Shown: one piece after another, positions 14,845-23,043 of the stretch | How the letters are laid out: each line of letters starts with the position of its first letter | Numbering within the stretch: the stretch's first letter is position 1 | NCBI GenBank assembly: GCA_949293245.1 | Contig: CASFCS010000025.1 | Coordinates: 1 to 36,830, forward strand | Length of the DNA: 36,830 bases | Reading direction: 5' to 3' | From: an uncultured bacterium | GTDB taxonomy: Bacteria > Bacillota > Clostridia > Oscillospirales > Oscillospiraceae | Made by a program: the position numbers and the translations under genes | The notes under the pieces: generated by a model | Database searches by the model: none | Told to the model about the DNA's origin: nothing | The model's input: only the letters and a program-made list of their open reading frames with translations

Positions 14845-16299
14845 TTACTCTCCCCCTGCCACCGCCGCCGGCAGCACCAGGGTGAACCGGGTGCCCACGT
14901 CCTTGCGGCTGGTGACCTCAAACCACCCGCCGTGGCGGTCGGCAATCCACTTGGCGATGGCCAGCCCCAGGCCGGTGCCCCCGGTCTGGCGGGCCCTGGA
15001 CTCGTCGGTGCGGTAGAACCGCTCGAAAATGTGGGGAATGGAGGCCGCGTCAATGCCCTGGCCGTCATCGGTGACGGATACCCGGGCGGTGTCCCGGGTA
15101 CGGGTGACGCTGAGGGTGATAAGCCCTCCCTGGGGGGTGTACTGGATGGCATTGTCCGTCAGCACCCGGATGGCCTGCTTGATAAGGCCCGGGTCGGCGT
15201 GGATGGGCACGGGCTGGGACCACCGGGCGGAGAAGCGGTGGGTCTCGTCCACCATGGCCATCTCCTTCATCACCTGGCTGGCGATCTCGGTGAGGTCCAC
15301 ATCCTCCATCTCCACCCGGGCGGAGTCGTTGTCCCCCCGGGCCAGGAAGAGGAGCTGCTCCACCAGCTCCTTCATGGAGTCGGCCTCGGCGGAGATGGCG
15401 TCGATGGCCTCCTGCATGGTCTCCGGGTCCTCCTTGCCCCAGCGGTCCAGCAGCCGGGCGTACCCCTGGATGACGGAGATGGGGGTGCGCAGCTCGTGGG
15501 AGGCGTCGGAGACGAAGCGGGCCTGGGCCCGGTAGGCCTGGTTGATGCGCTCCAGCATGGCGTTGATGGCCTCCGCCAGGTTCTTGAGCTCCTTCTGGGT
15601 ACCCTCCACCGGGATGCGGGTGTCCAGGTGGGTGGCGTTGATGGCGTTGAGCTGCCCCGCCAGGGTCTGAAGCTCCTCCTGGGACATGGCGGTGACGGTA
15701 TTGAGCTTGGCGGCGGTGGCCGCCAGCTCCTGAATGGGGTGGAGCACCTTTTTGATGGTGCCCGCGTTTTTAAAGAGGTTGAGCACCAGGGAGATCACCT
15801 GGCACACCAGCAAAATCCGCCCGGCGTACACCAGCACGGTGACCGCGCCCGACAGGTCCAGGCGGATGGCGTAGGGCTCCCCGCCGTTGCTCATCTCCAC
15901 CACATAGGCGCAGTCCTGGCCGGGCCGGCTGGTCCACCGGCCGAAAAACCAGGCCTGCTCTCCCCGGCAGAAGGTGCGCAGACCCCCGGCCAGATTTTCC
16001 GGGCCGGGAATGGCGGAGGGCATGGCGGTGCCCTCCGGCGGCCGGTCCAGGGCGGTGACGGTGTAGTCCCCCGCCGCCATCCAGTCGCTGGTCTCCCGGG
16101 AGGGGACCCCTCTCTCCGCCACCAGCTGGGCGATGTCGGAGGCCTGCTGCTCCGACCAGAACACCACGCCCAAAGCGCACAGGGCCGCCAGCAGCAGGTC
16201 CATGCACAGAAAGATCCCTGCCAGCCGGAGGAACAGCCTGGTATTCAGCCGGGCCACCAGGGAATTTCTCCCCTTCTGTCTGGTTTTCTTCCAGGCCAT
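14845..16299 (-). CDS. Sensor histidine kinase (two-component system)
   Basis: A 484-residue membrane kinase. A basic N-terminus is followed by TM1 (about residues 25-47), an extracytoplasmic sensor region of about 100 residues, TM2 (about 153-176), a HAMP-like linker (185-255), and the dimerisation domain with the phospho-acceptor His268 in SDASHELRTPISVIQGY. The ATPase domain carries the N box (LTDNAIQYTP), G1 (DDGQGID), F box (FERFYR) and G2 (GTGLGLAI). The ATG at 16299 follows AAGGAGGGGAGG. It is the last gene of an operon with a DUF4342 protein, an OmpR-type regulator and a flavodoxin-like protein. Signal unknown; the operator upstream of the operon hints at a PhoR-like or related role (inference). 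Confidence 0.92.
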   Translation of the reverse strand: MAWKKTRQKGRNSLVARLNTRLFLRLAGIFLCMDLLLAALCALGVVFWSEQQASDIAQLVAERGVPSRETSDWMAAGDYTVTALDRPPEGTAMPSAIPGPENLAGGLRTFCRGEQAWFFGRWTSRPGQDCAYVVEMSNGGEPYAIRLDLSGAVTVLVYAGRILLVCQVISLVLNLFKNAGTIKKVLHPIQELAATAAKLNTVTAMSQEELQTLAGQLNAINATHLDTRIPVEGTQKELKNLAEAINAMLERINQAYRAQARFVSDASHELRTPISVIQGYARLLDRWGKEDPETMQEAIDAISAEADSMKELVEQLLFLARGDNDSARVEMEDVDLTEIASQVMKEMAMVDETHRFSARWSQPVPIHADPGLIKQAIRVLTDNAIQYTPQGGLITLSVTRTRDTARVSVTDDGQGIDAASIPHIFERFYRTDESRARQTGGTGLGLAIAKWIADRHGGWFEVTSRKDVGTRFTLVLPAAVAGGE

Positions 16300-16326
16300 A
16301 GGCCTCCCCTCCTTCCAGCGCAGAAC

Positions 16327-16812
16327 TCAGCCTTTCTCAGTCAGCCAGGACAGTACCTCTGCCAAAGCCTTTTCCTCCACAAAGTCGCCCCCGTGGAGGA
16401 ACACCTCCTGCACGGCTGCCTCCTCCCGGTCTCTGGGGGGATGGGCAGTCACTTTCCTGGTCATCATCCACATCATGGCCCGGTACACCCCACCCAGCCT
16501 GGCCGGGGCGTATCCGCCGCGGAGATAGAAAAAAGGGAGGCTCCCCAACTTTAACGACTCCGCCAGGCCGCCGGTCTGTTCCGGCAGGGACATACCTACG
16601 GCGCACACCGCCTCCACCCGCCACTTTTTCCGGGCCCGGGCAAGTCCCTTCACCGATCCCGCCAGCAGCCATCCCAGATAGATCACGCCGGTGCCGGGGG
16701 CGGGTTCCTGTTTTCCCAGTTCAAACACCGGAAGGCCCGTCCGCTCCCCCAGCATATGGGCATAGCGCCGGGTAAAGCCGGTGGCCGAGGTATACAAAAT
16801 CGCCTCCGCCAT
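16327..16812 (-). CDS. Flavodoxin-like domain protein
   Basis: A 161-residue protein. The N-terminus MAEAILYTSATGFTRRYAHM matches the flavodoxin phosphate-binding pattern (T-S-x-T-G-F/N-T) at residues 8-14, and GVIYLGWLLAGSVKGL at about 42-57 fits the second flavodoxin strand and FMN loop. It resembles flavodoxin-domain proteins of the HemG/Flavodoxin_5 type rather than long electron-carrier flavodoxins. The start at 16812 is separated by 1 nt from the response-regulator stop, and GGAGGAG precedes it. It sits between the regulator and kinase genes of one operon, so it may take part in redox signalling or be a regulated effector; both are inference. Confidence 0.72.
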   Translation of the reverse strand: MAEAILYTSATGFTRRYAHMLGERTGLPVFELGKQEPAPGTGVIYLGWLLAGSVKGLARARKKWRVEAVCAVGMSLPEQTGGLAESLKLGSLPFFYLRGGYAPARLGGVYRAMMWMMTRKVTAHPPRDREEAAVQEVFLHGGDFVEEKALAEVLSWLTEKG

Positions 16813-16813
16813 G

Positions 16814-17503
16814 TCACTCCTCCTCCCGGATCACATAGCCCACCCCCCGGACGGTGTGAATGAGCTTGAAGCCGAAGCGCTCGTCGATCTTGGAGCGCAG
16901 GAAGCGGATGTACACATCCACCGTGTTGGTCTCCCCCACAAAGTCAAAGCCCCACACGTTGTCCAGCAGGGCCTCCCGGGAGACCACCTTCTCCTTGTTG
17001 AGCAGCAGGTAGTGGAGCAGGTCGAACTCCCGGCGGGTGAGCTCCACAGTCTCCTCCCCCACCGCCACCTCGTGGCGCTCCACATCCATGGTGAGGGGCC
17101 CGGCGGTGAGCAGGGCCCCGGCGGCGGCTCTGGGGGCGGCGGCGGCGCTGCGCAGCACCGCCCGGATGCGGGCCAGCAGCTCCTCAATGGCAAAGGGCTT
17201 GGTGATGTAGTCGTTGGCGCCGGTGTCCAGTCCGGCCACCTTGTCCATCACCGTGTCCCGGGCGGTGAGCATGATGACGGGGGTGCTCTTCTCCCGCCGC
17301 AGCCGGCGCAGCACCTCCATCCCGTTGAGGGCGGGGAGCATGATGTCCAGCAGGATCACCCCGTAGTTCTCCCCCAGGGCTTTCTCCAGCCCCTCCCGGC
17401 CGTTGAAGGCCTTGGTCACCTCATAGCCCTCATAGCGCAGCTCCAGCTCCACCATGCGGGCCAGTTTTTCCTCATCCTCCACCAGCAGGATCTTCTCGGC
17501 CAT
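16814..17503 (-). CDS. OmpR/PhoB-family response regulator
   Basis: A 229-residue regulator. The receiver domain has acidic residues E9/D10, phospho-acceptor Asp53 in LLDIMLP, Thr/Ser in LTARD and Lys in YITKPF. The C-terminal winged helix contains LTRREFDLLHYLLLNKEKVV and TVDVYIRFLRSKI. The ATG at 17503 is preferred because AGGAGG lies 8 nt upstream; a GTG three codons earlier touches that site. It works with the kinase encoded downstream and lies 13 bp after the DUF4342 gene. The three 11-bp repeats before the operon fit a DNA site for this type of regulator. Confidence 0.93.
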   Translation of the reverse strand: MAEKILLVEDEEKLARMVELELRYEGYEVTKAFNGREGLEKALGENYGVILLDIMLPALNGMEVLRRLRREKSTPVIMLTARDTVMDKVAGLDTGANDYITKPFAIEELLARIRAVLRSAAAAPRAAAGALLTAGPLTMDVERHEVAVGEETVELTRREFDLLHYLLLNKEKVVSREALLDNVWGFDFVGETNTVDVYIRFLRSKIDERFGFKLIHTVRGVGYVIREEE

Positions 17504-17516
17504 GGAGGGCACCTCC

Positions 17517-18071
17517 TCACTTCTTCTTGCGGTCCCGGTCCATCTCCCGGCGGACCTGTTCCACCCACTCCCCCACCACGTCGGAGGCCCGCTTCAGGGT
17601 GTCGTTGACGGGGGTGTTCTCCACCTCGGCGCCGGACAGGCGATAGCGGCAGCGCAGCACCAGCCCCACGATAGTCAGGGGAAACATCACATAGGGGGCC
17701 ACCAGAAACAGCAGCACCAGGATGACCAGAGGGATGGCCACCATCACCTCCCCCTTGCGCCACACCTCCAGGGAGATGGTGGTGCAGTGGCGGGCCAGGT
17801 TCTTGAGCACCCGGCCCACCTCCTTCCAGCGGAAGGGTCTGCGGGAGGCCGCCTCGGGGGGAGGCGGCACGGCGCTCTCCCCCCCGGAATAGGCCCCGAA
17901 GCGGGTGGAGTAGCTGCCCCCCCGGACCGGGGGCATGCGGCCCTGGCGCTCCAGCTCCAGCACCGCGTCCAGCACGCTGCCGCCGCACTTGGCCAGCAGG
18001 GCGGCGGCCTCCTCCCGGCTCAGGCCCGTCCGGGCCATGAGCTTCTCCAGCTGTACGGTTCCGATCTCCAC
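17517..18071 (-). CDS. DUF4342 membrane protein with N-terminal UBA-like domain
   Basis: A 184-residue protein. Residues 5-45 (VQLEKLMARTGLSREEAAAL, CGGSVLDAVLELERQG) form a UBA-type three-helix motif; a Pro/Ser-rich linker follows; residues about 108-143 contain hydrophobic segments VMVAIPLVILVLLFLVAPYV and FPLTIVGLVLRC, and the tail is charged (DRDRKKK). This is the DUF4342 arrangement. The start chosen is the GTG at 18071 behind GGGAGGGGGG; an ATG 39 nt upstream at 18110 has a weaker, distant GAGG. It is the first gene of the two-component operon. Role unknown; perhaps a membrane partner of the kinase or an autoregulated target. Confidence 0.72.
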   Translation of the reverse strand: MEIGTVQLEKLMARTGLSREEAAALLAKCGGSVLDAVLELERQGRMPPVRGGSYSTRFGAYSGGESAVPPPPEAASRRPFRWKEVGRVLKNLARHCTTISLEVWRKGEVMVAIPLVILVLLFLVAPYVMFPLTIVGLVLRCRYRLSGAEVENTPVNDTLKRASDVVGEWVEQVRREMDRDRKKK

Positions 18072-18124
18072 GGCGGCGCCCCCCTCCCTCGCTTTATATC
18101 CCGGGCCCATATGGTCTCATCCTC

Positions 18125-18180
18125 AGTATAGTCCGCCGGGGGGAGGGGGTACATTGAAGCATTGTTAAAATCACATTAAA
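18125..18180 (-). promoter_or_regulatory. Activator-type promoter with three 11-bp-spaced repeats
   Basis: Minus strand: TTTAATG (18180-18174), TTTAACA (18169-18163) and TTCAATG (18158-18152), exactly 11 bp apart, then -10 TATACT (18130-18125). The third repeat takes the place of the -35 box, for which no consensus exists. This is the geometry of PhoB/PhoP-type operators, suggesting the operon is activated by its own OmpR-family regulator or by a PhoP. Confidence 0.6.
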
Positions 18181-18249
18181 ACCCCGTCCCGCCGGTGTCA
18201 CGTCCCATTATACTCCCTTTTTGCCCGGGCGCAAGAGCGCCCGCCCCCC

Positions 18250-18278
18250 TTGTTTTTTTCCGCAGTTTTGGGTATAAT
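18250..18278 (+). promoter_or_regulatory. ychF promoter
   Basis: TTGTTT (18250-18255), 17-bp spacer, perfect TATAAT (18273-18278), 55 bp before the start codon. Confidence 0.75.
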
Positions 18279-18332
18279 GTGTTGATTCTATGGAACGACG
18301 GGGCCCGCCGCCCCCTGAAAGGATGTCTCCCC

Positions 18333-19427
18333 ATGAAATTAGGTATCGTGGGTCTGCCCAACGTGGGCAAATCGACCCTCTTCAACGCCATCACCAACGC
18401 CGGCGCCGAGAGCGCCAACTACCCCTTCTGCACCATTGACCCCAACGTGGGGGTGGTGGCCGTGCCCGACAGCCGGCTGGACTGGCTGAGCGACTTCTAT
18501 CACCCCAAAAAGACCACCCCCGCCGTCATCGAGTTCGTGGACATCGCCGGACTGGTGAAGGGGGCCTCCAAGGGGGAGGGGCTGGGCAACAAGTTCCTCT
18601 CCAACATCCGGGCCACCGACGCCATCGTCCACGTGGTGCGCTGCTTTGACGACGAGAACATCATCCACGTGGAGGGGTCCACCGACCCCCTGCGGGACAT
18701 CCAGATCATCGACATCGAGCTCATCATGGCCGACATCGAGATGGTGGAGCGCCGCATCAAGAAGGCGGAGACCGCCGCCAAGGGGGACAAGAAGTTCCTC
18801 CACGAGGTAGAGGTGTTCCGGGGGCTGCTGGAGTGGCTCAACGACGGCAAGTCCGCCCGCAGCTACCCCGCTGAGGACGAGGAGGACGCCGCCCTCATCG
18901 CCACCAGCGAGCTTCTCTCCCTCAAGCCCATCATCTACGCCGCCAACCTGGATGAGGGGGGCCTCACCGACCCCGCCTCCTCCCCCTATTACGCCCAGGT
19001 GGAGGAGCTGGCCGCCCGGGAGGGGGCCCAGGTGATCCCCGTGTGCGCCAAGCTGGAGGAGGAGATCGCCCAGCTGGACGGGGAGGACCGGGACATGTTC
19101 CTGGAGGACCTGGGCCTCACGGAGAGCGGCCTGGACCGGCTCATCAAGGCCAGCTACGCCCTGCTGGGCCTCATCTCCTACCTCACCAGCGGGGAGGACG
19201 AGTGCCGGGCCTGGACCATTAAGAAGGGCACCAAGGCCCCCCAGGCCGCGGGCAAGATCCACTCGGACTTCGAGCGGGGCTTCATCCGGGCGGAGGTGGT
19301 GTCCTTCCAGGACCTGAAGGACTGCGGCTCCATGAACGCCGCCCGGGAGAAGGGCCTCATCCGCTCCGAGGGCAAGGAGTATGTGGTGCAGGACGGGGAC
19401 ATCATCCTCTTCCGGTTCAACGTGTGA
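18333..19427 (+). CDS. ychF: Redox-regulated ATPase YchF (Obg family)
   Basis: A 364-residue Obg-family P-loop protein. G1 is GLPNVGKST (residues 7-15), the switch region [15 protein letters not shown] (26-40), G3 [10 protein letters not shown] (70-79), and the altered G4 AANLDE explains ATP preference over GTP in this family. The C-terminal TGS domain begins near [20 protein letters not shown]. The ATG at 18333 follows GAAAGGAT. Length is the normal 363-364 residues. YchF binds ribosomes and is linked to translation and oxidative-stress control. It is monocistronic with its own promoter and terminator. Confidence 0.95.
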   Translation: MKLGIVGLPNVGKSTLFNAITNAGAESANYPFCTIDPNVGVVAVPDSRLDWLSDFYHPKKTTPAVIEFVDIAGLVKGASKGEGLGNKFLSNIRATDAIVHVVRCFDDENIIHVEGSTDPLRDIQIIDIELIMADIEMVERRIKKAETAAKGDKKFLHEVEVFRGLLEWLNDGKSARSYPAEDEEDAALIATSELLSLKPIIYAANLDEGGLTDPASSPYYAQVEELAAREGAQVIPVCAKLEEEIAQLDGEDRDMFLEDLGLTESGLDRLIKASYALLGLISYLTSGEDECRAWTIKKGTKAPQAAGKIHSDFERGFIRAEVVSFQDLKDCGSMNAAREKGLIRSEGKEYVVQDGDIILFRFNV

Positions 19428-19453
19428 GTTTTTCCCCAAAAAATGCCCATAGA

Positions 19454-19488
19454 AAAGCCCGGCGGACACTTGGTGTCCGCCGGGCTTT
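19454..19488. terminator. Bidirectional terminator between ychF and the HPr-like gene
   Basis: A 16-bp perfect stem (19454-19469 with 19473-19488), loop TTG. On the plus strand it ends in TTTGACTTTT; on the minus strand in TTTTCTATG. It serves two converging genes. Confidence 0.8.
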
Positions 19489-19526
19489 GACTTTTCCCGC
19501 AAAAGGCACTTTTCACAGGTTTTCTC

Positions 19527-19736
19527 TCACTTCAGGGCCTCCAGCACCCGCTCGGAGGTGGTCACGATCTTCACCGTCTGGGAGAAATCCAGGGTAAAGA
19601 GGTTGATGAAGGACTTGGCATCCACAATGGTGGTGTCGTCCATAGAGTGGATAAAGACGGCCTCCGGCACGGAGCAGGCCAGCCGCTGCAAATCCTGCAG
19701 CTGAGACACGTTGTCAAACTTCTTCGTAATCACCAC
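19527..19736 (-). CDS. HPr-like protein without the phosphorylatable histidine
   Basis: A 69-residue protein. The C-terminal two thirds (TTIVDAKSFINLFTLDFS, VKIVTTSERVLEAL) fit the HPr fold, including the segment that carries regulatory Ser46 in HPr (here AKSFINL). The region that should hold the GxHARPA active site reads DNVSQLQDLQRLA, so the phosphocarrier histidine is absent. It probably does not carry phosphate in the PTS and may act as a Crh-like regulator or have an unrelated role (inference). The likely start is GTG at 19736, behind GAGGAGGGG; the next codon is also GTG, so the start may shift by one. It lies between htpG and the shared terminator with ychF. Confidence 0.6.
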   Translation of the reverse strand: MVITKKFDNVSQLQDLQRLACSVPEAVFIHSMDDTTIVDAKSFINLFTLDFSQTVKIVTTSERVLEALK

Positions 19737-19802
19737 AGCCAGTTTCCCCTCCTCTCTGGGTCCCCCGCTCCGGGGGGACAGACATCCCCTCACTGTGTCC
19801 TT

Positions 19803-19850
19803 ATCATACCACACAGGCGGGAAGGGGGGCAAGGTATTTCCTTGCCCCCC
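19803..19850 (-). promoter_or_regulatory. htpG 3' hairpin and promoter of the HPr-like gene
   Basis: An 11-bp stem GGGGGGCAAGG/CCTTGCCCCCC (19824-19834 with 19840-19850) lies 14 bp after the htpG stop, with only a weak U-tract on the minus strand. Overlapping it, TTGCCC (19827-19832), an 18-bp spacer and TATGAT (19803-19808) form a promoter for the HPr-like gene. Confidence 0.5.
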
Positions 19851-19864
19851 TGTGGTGTTGTTTT

Positions 19865-21766
19865 TCACTGCATCAGGGAGCACACCAGCTCGGCGTACTC
19901 CGCCGGGTCCTCCAGGGGGTAGTCCGCGATGAGGAGGGCCTGGCTGTAGAGGATACGGGCGTACTTGGCGGCGGTGTCCCGGTCCTCCCGGTCCAGCGCC
20001 CCCTTCAGGGCGGCAAAGGCCTGGGACTGGCCGTTGAGCTCCAGCACCTTGTCCGCCTTCATGCCCTCCCCCCGGCCGATCTTCTGGAAATACTTCTCCA
20101 TCTCCAGGGACATGGGGCCCTCGGCGGTGAGACACACCGAGCCGCTCTTCAGGATGCGGGAGAGGCGCACCTCCTTCACCTTGTCCCCCAGGGTCTCCTT
20201 CACAAAGTCCAGCACCGCCTTGTTGTCCTGGCTCTGCTGCTCCAGGGCGGTCTTTTCCTCCTCGCTCTCGGGGAGGGCGTCGGGGTCGGACACGGACTTG
20301 AAGGCCTTCTCCCCCGTCTGGCCCAGCACCTGGAGGACGAACTCGTCGGCCTCCTCGGTGAGGTAGAGGATCTCATACCCCGCCTGGGTGATGCGCTCAG
20401 TCTGGGGCAGCCGGGCGGCCCGGTCAGCGGTCTCGGCGCTGGCGTAGTAGACGTACTGCTGCCCCTCAGGCATGGCCTCCACATACTCCTTCAGGGTGAC
20501 CAGCTTGCCCCGGGAGGAGGTGAAGAGCAGCAGGTCGGCCAACAGGTCCTTCTTGGCGCCGTAGCCCTCCACCACGCCGTACTTGATCTGGCGGCCGAAG
20601 GCCTTCCAGAAGGTCTCATACTGCTCCCGCTGGTCCTTCTGGAGCTTGAGAAGCTCGTTTTTGATCTTCTTCTCCAGGGCCCCGGCGATGACCCGCAGCT
20701 GCCGGGTGTGCTGGAGCATCTCCCGGGAGATGTTCAGGGAGAAGTCGGGGGAGTCCACCACGCCCTTGACAAAGCGGAAGCACTCGGGCAGCAGGTCGGC
20801 GCACTTGTCCATGATGAGCACCCCGGAGGAGTAGAGCTGCAGGCCCTTCTCATACTCCCGGGTGTAGAAGTCGAAGGGGGTGTGGGAGGGGATGAAGAGC
20901 ATGGACTTGAAGGTGACGGTGCCCTCGGAGGAGGTGGTGATCACCGACAGCGGGGCCTCCCAATCGCCGAACTTCTCCTGGTAGAACCGGTCGTACTCCT
21001 CCTTCTCCACCTGGCTGCGGGGCCGCTGCCACAGGGGCACCATGGAGTTGACGGTCTCCCACTCCTTCACCGTCTCCCACTCAGGCTGATAGTCCTCCCC
21101 CGCATCGGCGGGCTTCTCCTTCATGCGGCTGTGCTCCAGCTCCATGCGGATGGGGTAGTGGATATAGTCGGAGTACTTCTTCACCAGGTCCGCCAGGGCG
21201 CGGGCGTCCAGGAACTGGTCGTAGTTCTCCTCGTCGGTGTTCTCCTTGATGTGCATGATCACGTCGGTGCCCACGGCCTCCCGGTCACACTCGGTGACGG
21301 TGTAGCCGTCGGCCCCGGCGGACTCCCACTTCCAGGCCTGCTCCTCCCCGTAGCGCCGGGTGATGACGGTGACGCGGTCGGCCACCATAAAGGCGGAGTA
21401 GAAGCCCACGCCGAACTGGCCGATGATGTCCACCTCCCCCTTGGGCTCCATCTCCTCCTTAAACTGGCGGGAGCCGCTGCGGGCGATGACGCCCAGGTTG
21501 TTCTCCAGGTCCTCCCGGGTCATGCCGATGCCGTTGTCCGACACGGTGAGGGTGCGCCCCGCCTGGTCGGGCACAATGGTGACGGCGAACTGGTCCCGCT
21601 CCACCCCCACCTTGTCATCGGTGAGGGCCAGATAGGCCAGCTTGTCGATGGCGTCGGAGCTGTTGGAGATGATCTCCCGCAGGAAGATCTCCTTGTGGGT
21701 GTAAATGGAGTTGATCATCAGGTCCAGCAGGCGCTTGGACTCCGCTTTGAACTGTTTCTTTGCCAT
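19865..21766 (-). CDS. htpG: Molecular chaperone HtpG (Hsp90)
   Basis: A 633-residue Hsp90. The N-terminal GHKL ATPase domain shows LREIISNSSDAIDKLAYLAL (residues 29-48; the Glu and Asn of the ATP site), DNGIGMT and IGQFGVGFYSAFMVADRV. The middle domain (about 230-490) and a short C-terminal dimerisation domain follow. Bacterial length is normal. The ATG at 21766 has GGAGG 8 nt upstream. The gene is preceded by a sigma-A promoter and a CIRCE box, so it is expected to be repressed by HrcA and induced by heat. That is less common than control of groESL or dnaK, but it occurs. Confidence 0.97.
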   Translation of the reverse strand: MAKKQFKAESKRLLDLMINSIYTHKEIFLREIISNSSDAIDKLAYLALTDDKVGVERDQFAVTIVPDQAGRTLTVSDNGIGMTREDLENNLGVIARSGSRQFKEEMEPKGEVDIIGQFGVGFYSAFMVADRVTVITRRYGEEQAWKWESAGADGYTVTECDREAVGTDVIMHIKENTDEENYDQFLDARALADLVKKYSDYIHYPIRMELEHSRMKEKPADAGEDYQPEWETVKEWETVNSMVPLWQRPRSQVEKEEYDRFYQEKFGDWEAPLSVITTSSEGTVTFKSMLFIPSHTPFDFYTREYEKGLQLYSSGVLIMDKCADLLPECFRFVKGVVDSPDFSLNISREMLQHTRQLRVIAGALEKKIKNELLKLQKDQREQYETFWKAFGRQIKYGVVEGYGAKKDLLADLLLFTSSRGKLVTLKEYVEAMPEGQQYVYYASAETADRAARLPQTERITQAGYEILYLTEEADEFVLQVLGQTGEKAFKSVSDPDALPESEEEKTALEQQSQDNKAVLDFVKETLGDKVKEVRLSRILKSGSVCLTAEGPMSLEMEKYFQKIGRGEGMKADKVLELNGQSQAFAALKGALDREDRDTAAKYARILYSQALLIADYPLEDPAEYAELVCSLMQ

Positions 21767-21821
21767 GGTATCTGCCTCCAATATGGAAAATTAGCCGCCG
21801 GGCGGCTCCTTTGTAGACGGT

Positions 21822-21848
21822 TTAGCACTCTCATCTCAAGAGTGCTAA
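21822..21848. promoter_or_regulatory. CIRCE operator (HrcA binding site)
   Basis: TTAGCACTC-N9-GAGTGCTAA is a perfect 27-bp CIRCE element. It lies immediately downstream of the htpG -10 box, within the 5' untranslated region. Confidence 0.95.
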
Positions 21849-21852
21849 ACCT

Positions 21853-21880
21853 ATTATAGCCGCTCTGGGGGAATTTGCAA
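21853..21880 (-). promoter_or_regulatory. htpG promoter
   Basis: Minus strand TTGCAA (21875-21880), 16-bp spacer, TATAAT (21853-21858). The leader after CIRCE also contains a short AGCCGC/GCGGCT hairpin at 21793-21807. Confidence 0.82.
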
Positions 21881-21912
21881 GGGTATTCAAAAATTTTTTA
21901 CAAATAACCCCG

Positions 21913-22437
21913 CTACCCCCCGAAAAACAGCCGGGTGGCCCAGGCCGCCGCCAGAAATCCCGCGGCATCGGCGCACAGGGCGGCGGGGATGGCGTAGCGG
22001 GAGGAGGTAATCTGGCAGGCGCCGAAGTAGACTGCCACGGTGTAGAAGGTGGTCTCGGTGGAGCCCAGCATCACCGCGGCGGTACGGCCCACCGGGGAGT
22101 CGGGGCCGAAGGTGGACAGGAGCTCCGCCCCCACCCCCAGGGCCGCCGCCCCGCTTACCGGGCGCACCAGCAGCAGCGGCACCGTCTCCACCGGCACCCC
22201 CACTCGCTCCAGCAGAGGGGAGAGGAGCTGCCCCGCCAGCTCCAGGGCGCCGGAGGCCCGCAGCATATACACCGCCGTGAGGAGGGCCACCAGGGCGGGG
22301 GCAATGCGCAGCAGCACCTGCAATCCCTCCTTGGCCCCCTGGAGGAGGGCGTCCCACAGGTCCACTCCCCGGGCCAGGCCCCACACCGCCACCCCCGCCA
22401 TAATGCCCGGGGTGAGCATGGCCAGACACAGCTCCAT
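21913..22437 (-). CDS. spmB: Spore maturation protein SpmB
   Basis: A 174-residue integral membrane protein of the nucleoside-transporter-gate (Gate) type. Hydrophobic segments include MLTPGIMAGVAVWGLA, VLLRIAPALVALLTAVYMLR, VETVPLLLVRPVSGAAALGV and the C-terminal AIPAALCADAAGFLAAAWA. The SpmB signature GSTETTFYTVAVYFGA near residues 126-141 is clear. The ATG at 22437 starts 2 nt after the spmA stop with GGAGGG 7 nt upstream, so the pair is translationally coupled. SpmA/SpmB are needed for normal spore core dehydration in Bacillus; presence implies the strain can sporulate or descends from a spore former. Confidence 0.93.
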   Translation of the reverse strand: MELCLAMLTPGIMAGVAVWGLARGVDLWDALLQGAKEGLQVLLRIAPALVALLTAVYMLRASGALELAGQLLSPLLERVGVPVETVPLLLVRPVSGAAALGVGAELLSTFGPDSPVGRTAAVMLGSTETTFYTVAVYFGACQITSSRYAIPAALCADAAGFLAAAWATRLFFGG

Positions 22438-22439
22438 CC

Positions 22440-23018
22440 TCACGCCCTCCACAGCCGGGCCATCACCCTGGCGGCGGTGATGCCCACCGCCACGGAGATG
22501 GCGGAGGAGAGCCACACCGCCGGCAGAATGTCAAAGGGAGTCTGGCTGCCGGCGGCGGCCCGGAGGGCCGCCACGGTGGTGGGAATGAGCTGGATGGAGG
22601 CGGTGTTGCACACGATGAGCATACACAGGCTGTCCGAGGCCCGGCCCGGGGTGCGCAGGCTCATGCGCCGGGCGGCCTCCACCCCCAGGGGGGTGGCCGC
22701 GTTGCCCAGCCCCAGGAGATTGGCGGACACGTTGGCACTCACCAGGTCCATCACCTGGCGGTCCCGGGCAAAGTCGGGATACAGCCGCCGGAGGACGGGG
22801 CGCAGCAGCCGGGACAGGCCCTCCAGCACGCCGCTCCGGCGGGCCGCCTCCATCACCCCCATCCACAGGCACATCACCCCCGCCATGGACAGGCACAGCT
22901 CCACTCCGGCGGCCGCCCCCTCCATGGAGGCCGCCGCCACTTCCTCCCCCCGGCCGGTGAGCAGGGCGCACACCACCGACACCACCACCATTCCGGTCCA
23001 CACCCACGCCATGGCCAT
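22440..23018 (-). CDS. spmA: Spore maturation protein SpmA
   Basis: A 192-residue membrane protein. Helices are visible at WVWTGMVVVSVVCALLTG (N-terminus), ELCLSMAGVMCLWMGVMEAA, and the C-terminal IPTTVAALRAA and AVWLSSAISVAVGITAA. The conserved NVSANLLGLGNAATPLGVEA (Gate domain) identifies SpmA. Three ATG codons lie within 12 nt; the middle one (23018) is 7 nt from GGAGG, the first directly touches it, the third is 13 nt away, so 23018 is preferred. It forms an operon with spmB. Confidence 0.93.
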   Translation of the reverse strand: MAMAWVWTGMVVVSVVCALLTGRGEEVAAASMEGAAAGVELCLSMAGVMCLWMGVMEAARRSGVLEGLSRLLRPVLRRLYPDFARDRQVMDLVSANVSANLLGLGNAATPLGVEAARRMSLRTPGRASDSLCMLIVCNTASIQLIPTTVAALRAAAGSQTPFDILPAVWLSSAISVAVGITAARVMARLWRA

Positions 23019-23043
23019 GGGCATCCCTCCCCGTTTTTTGGTA

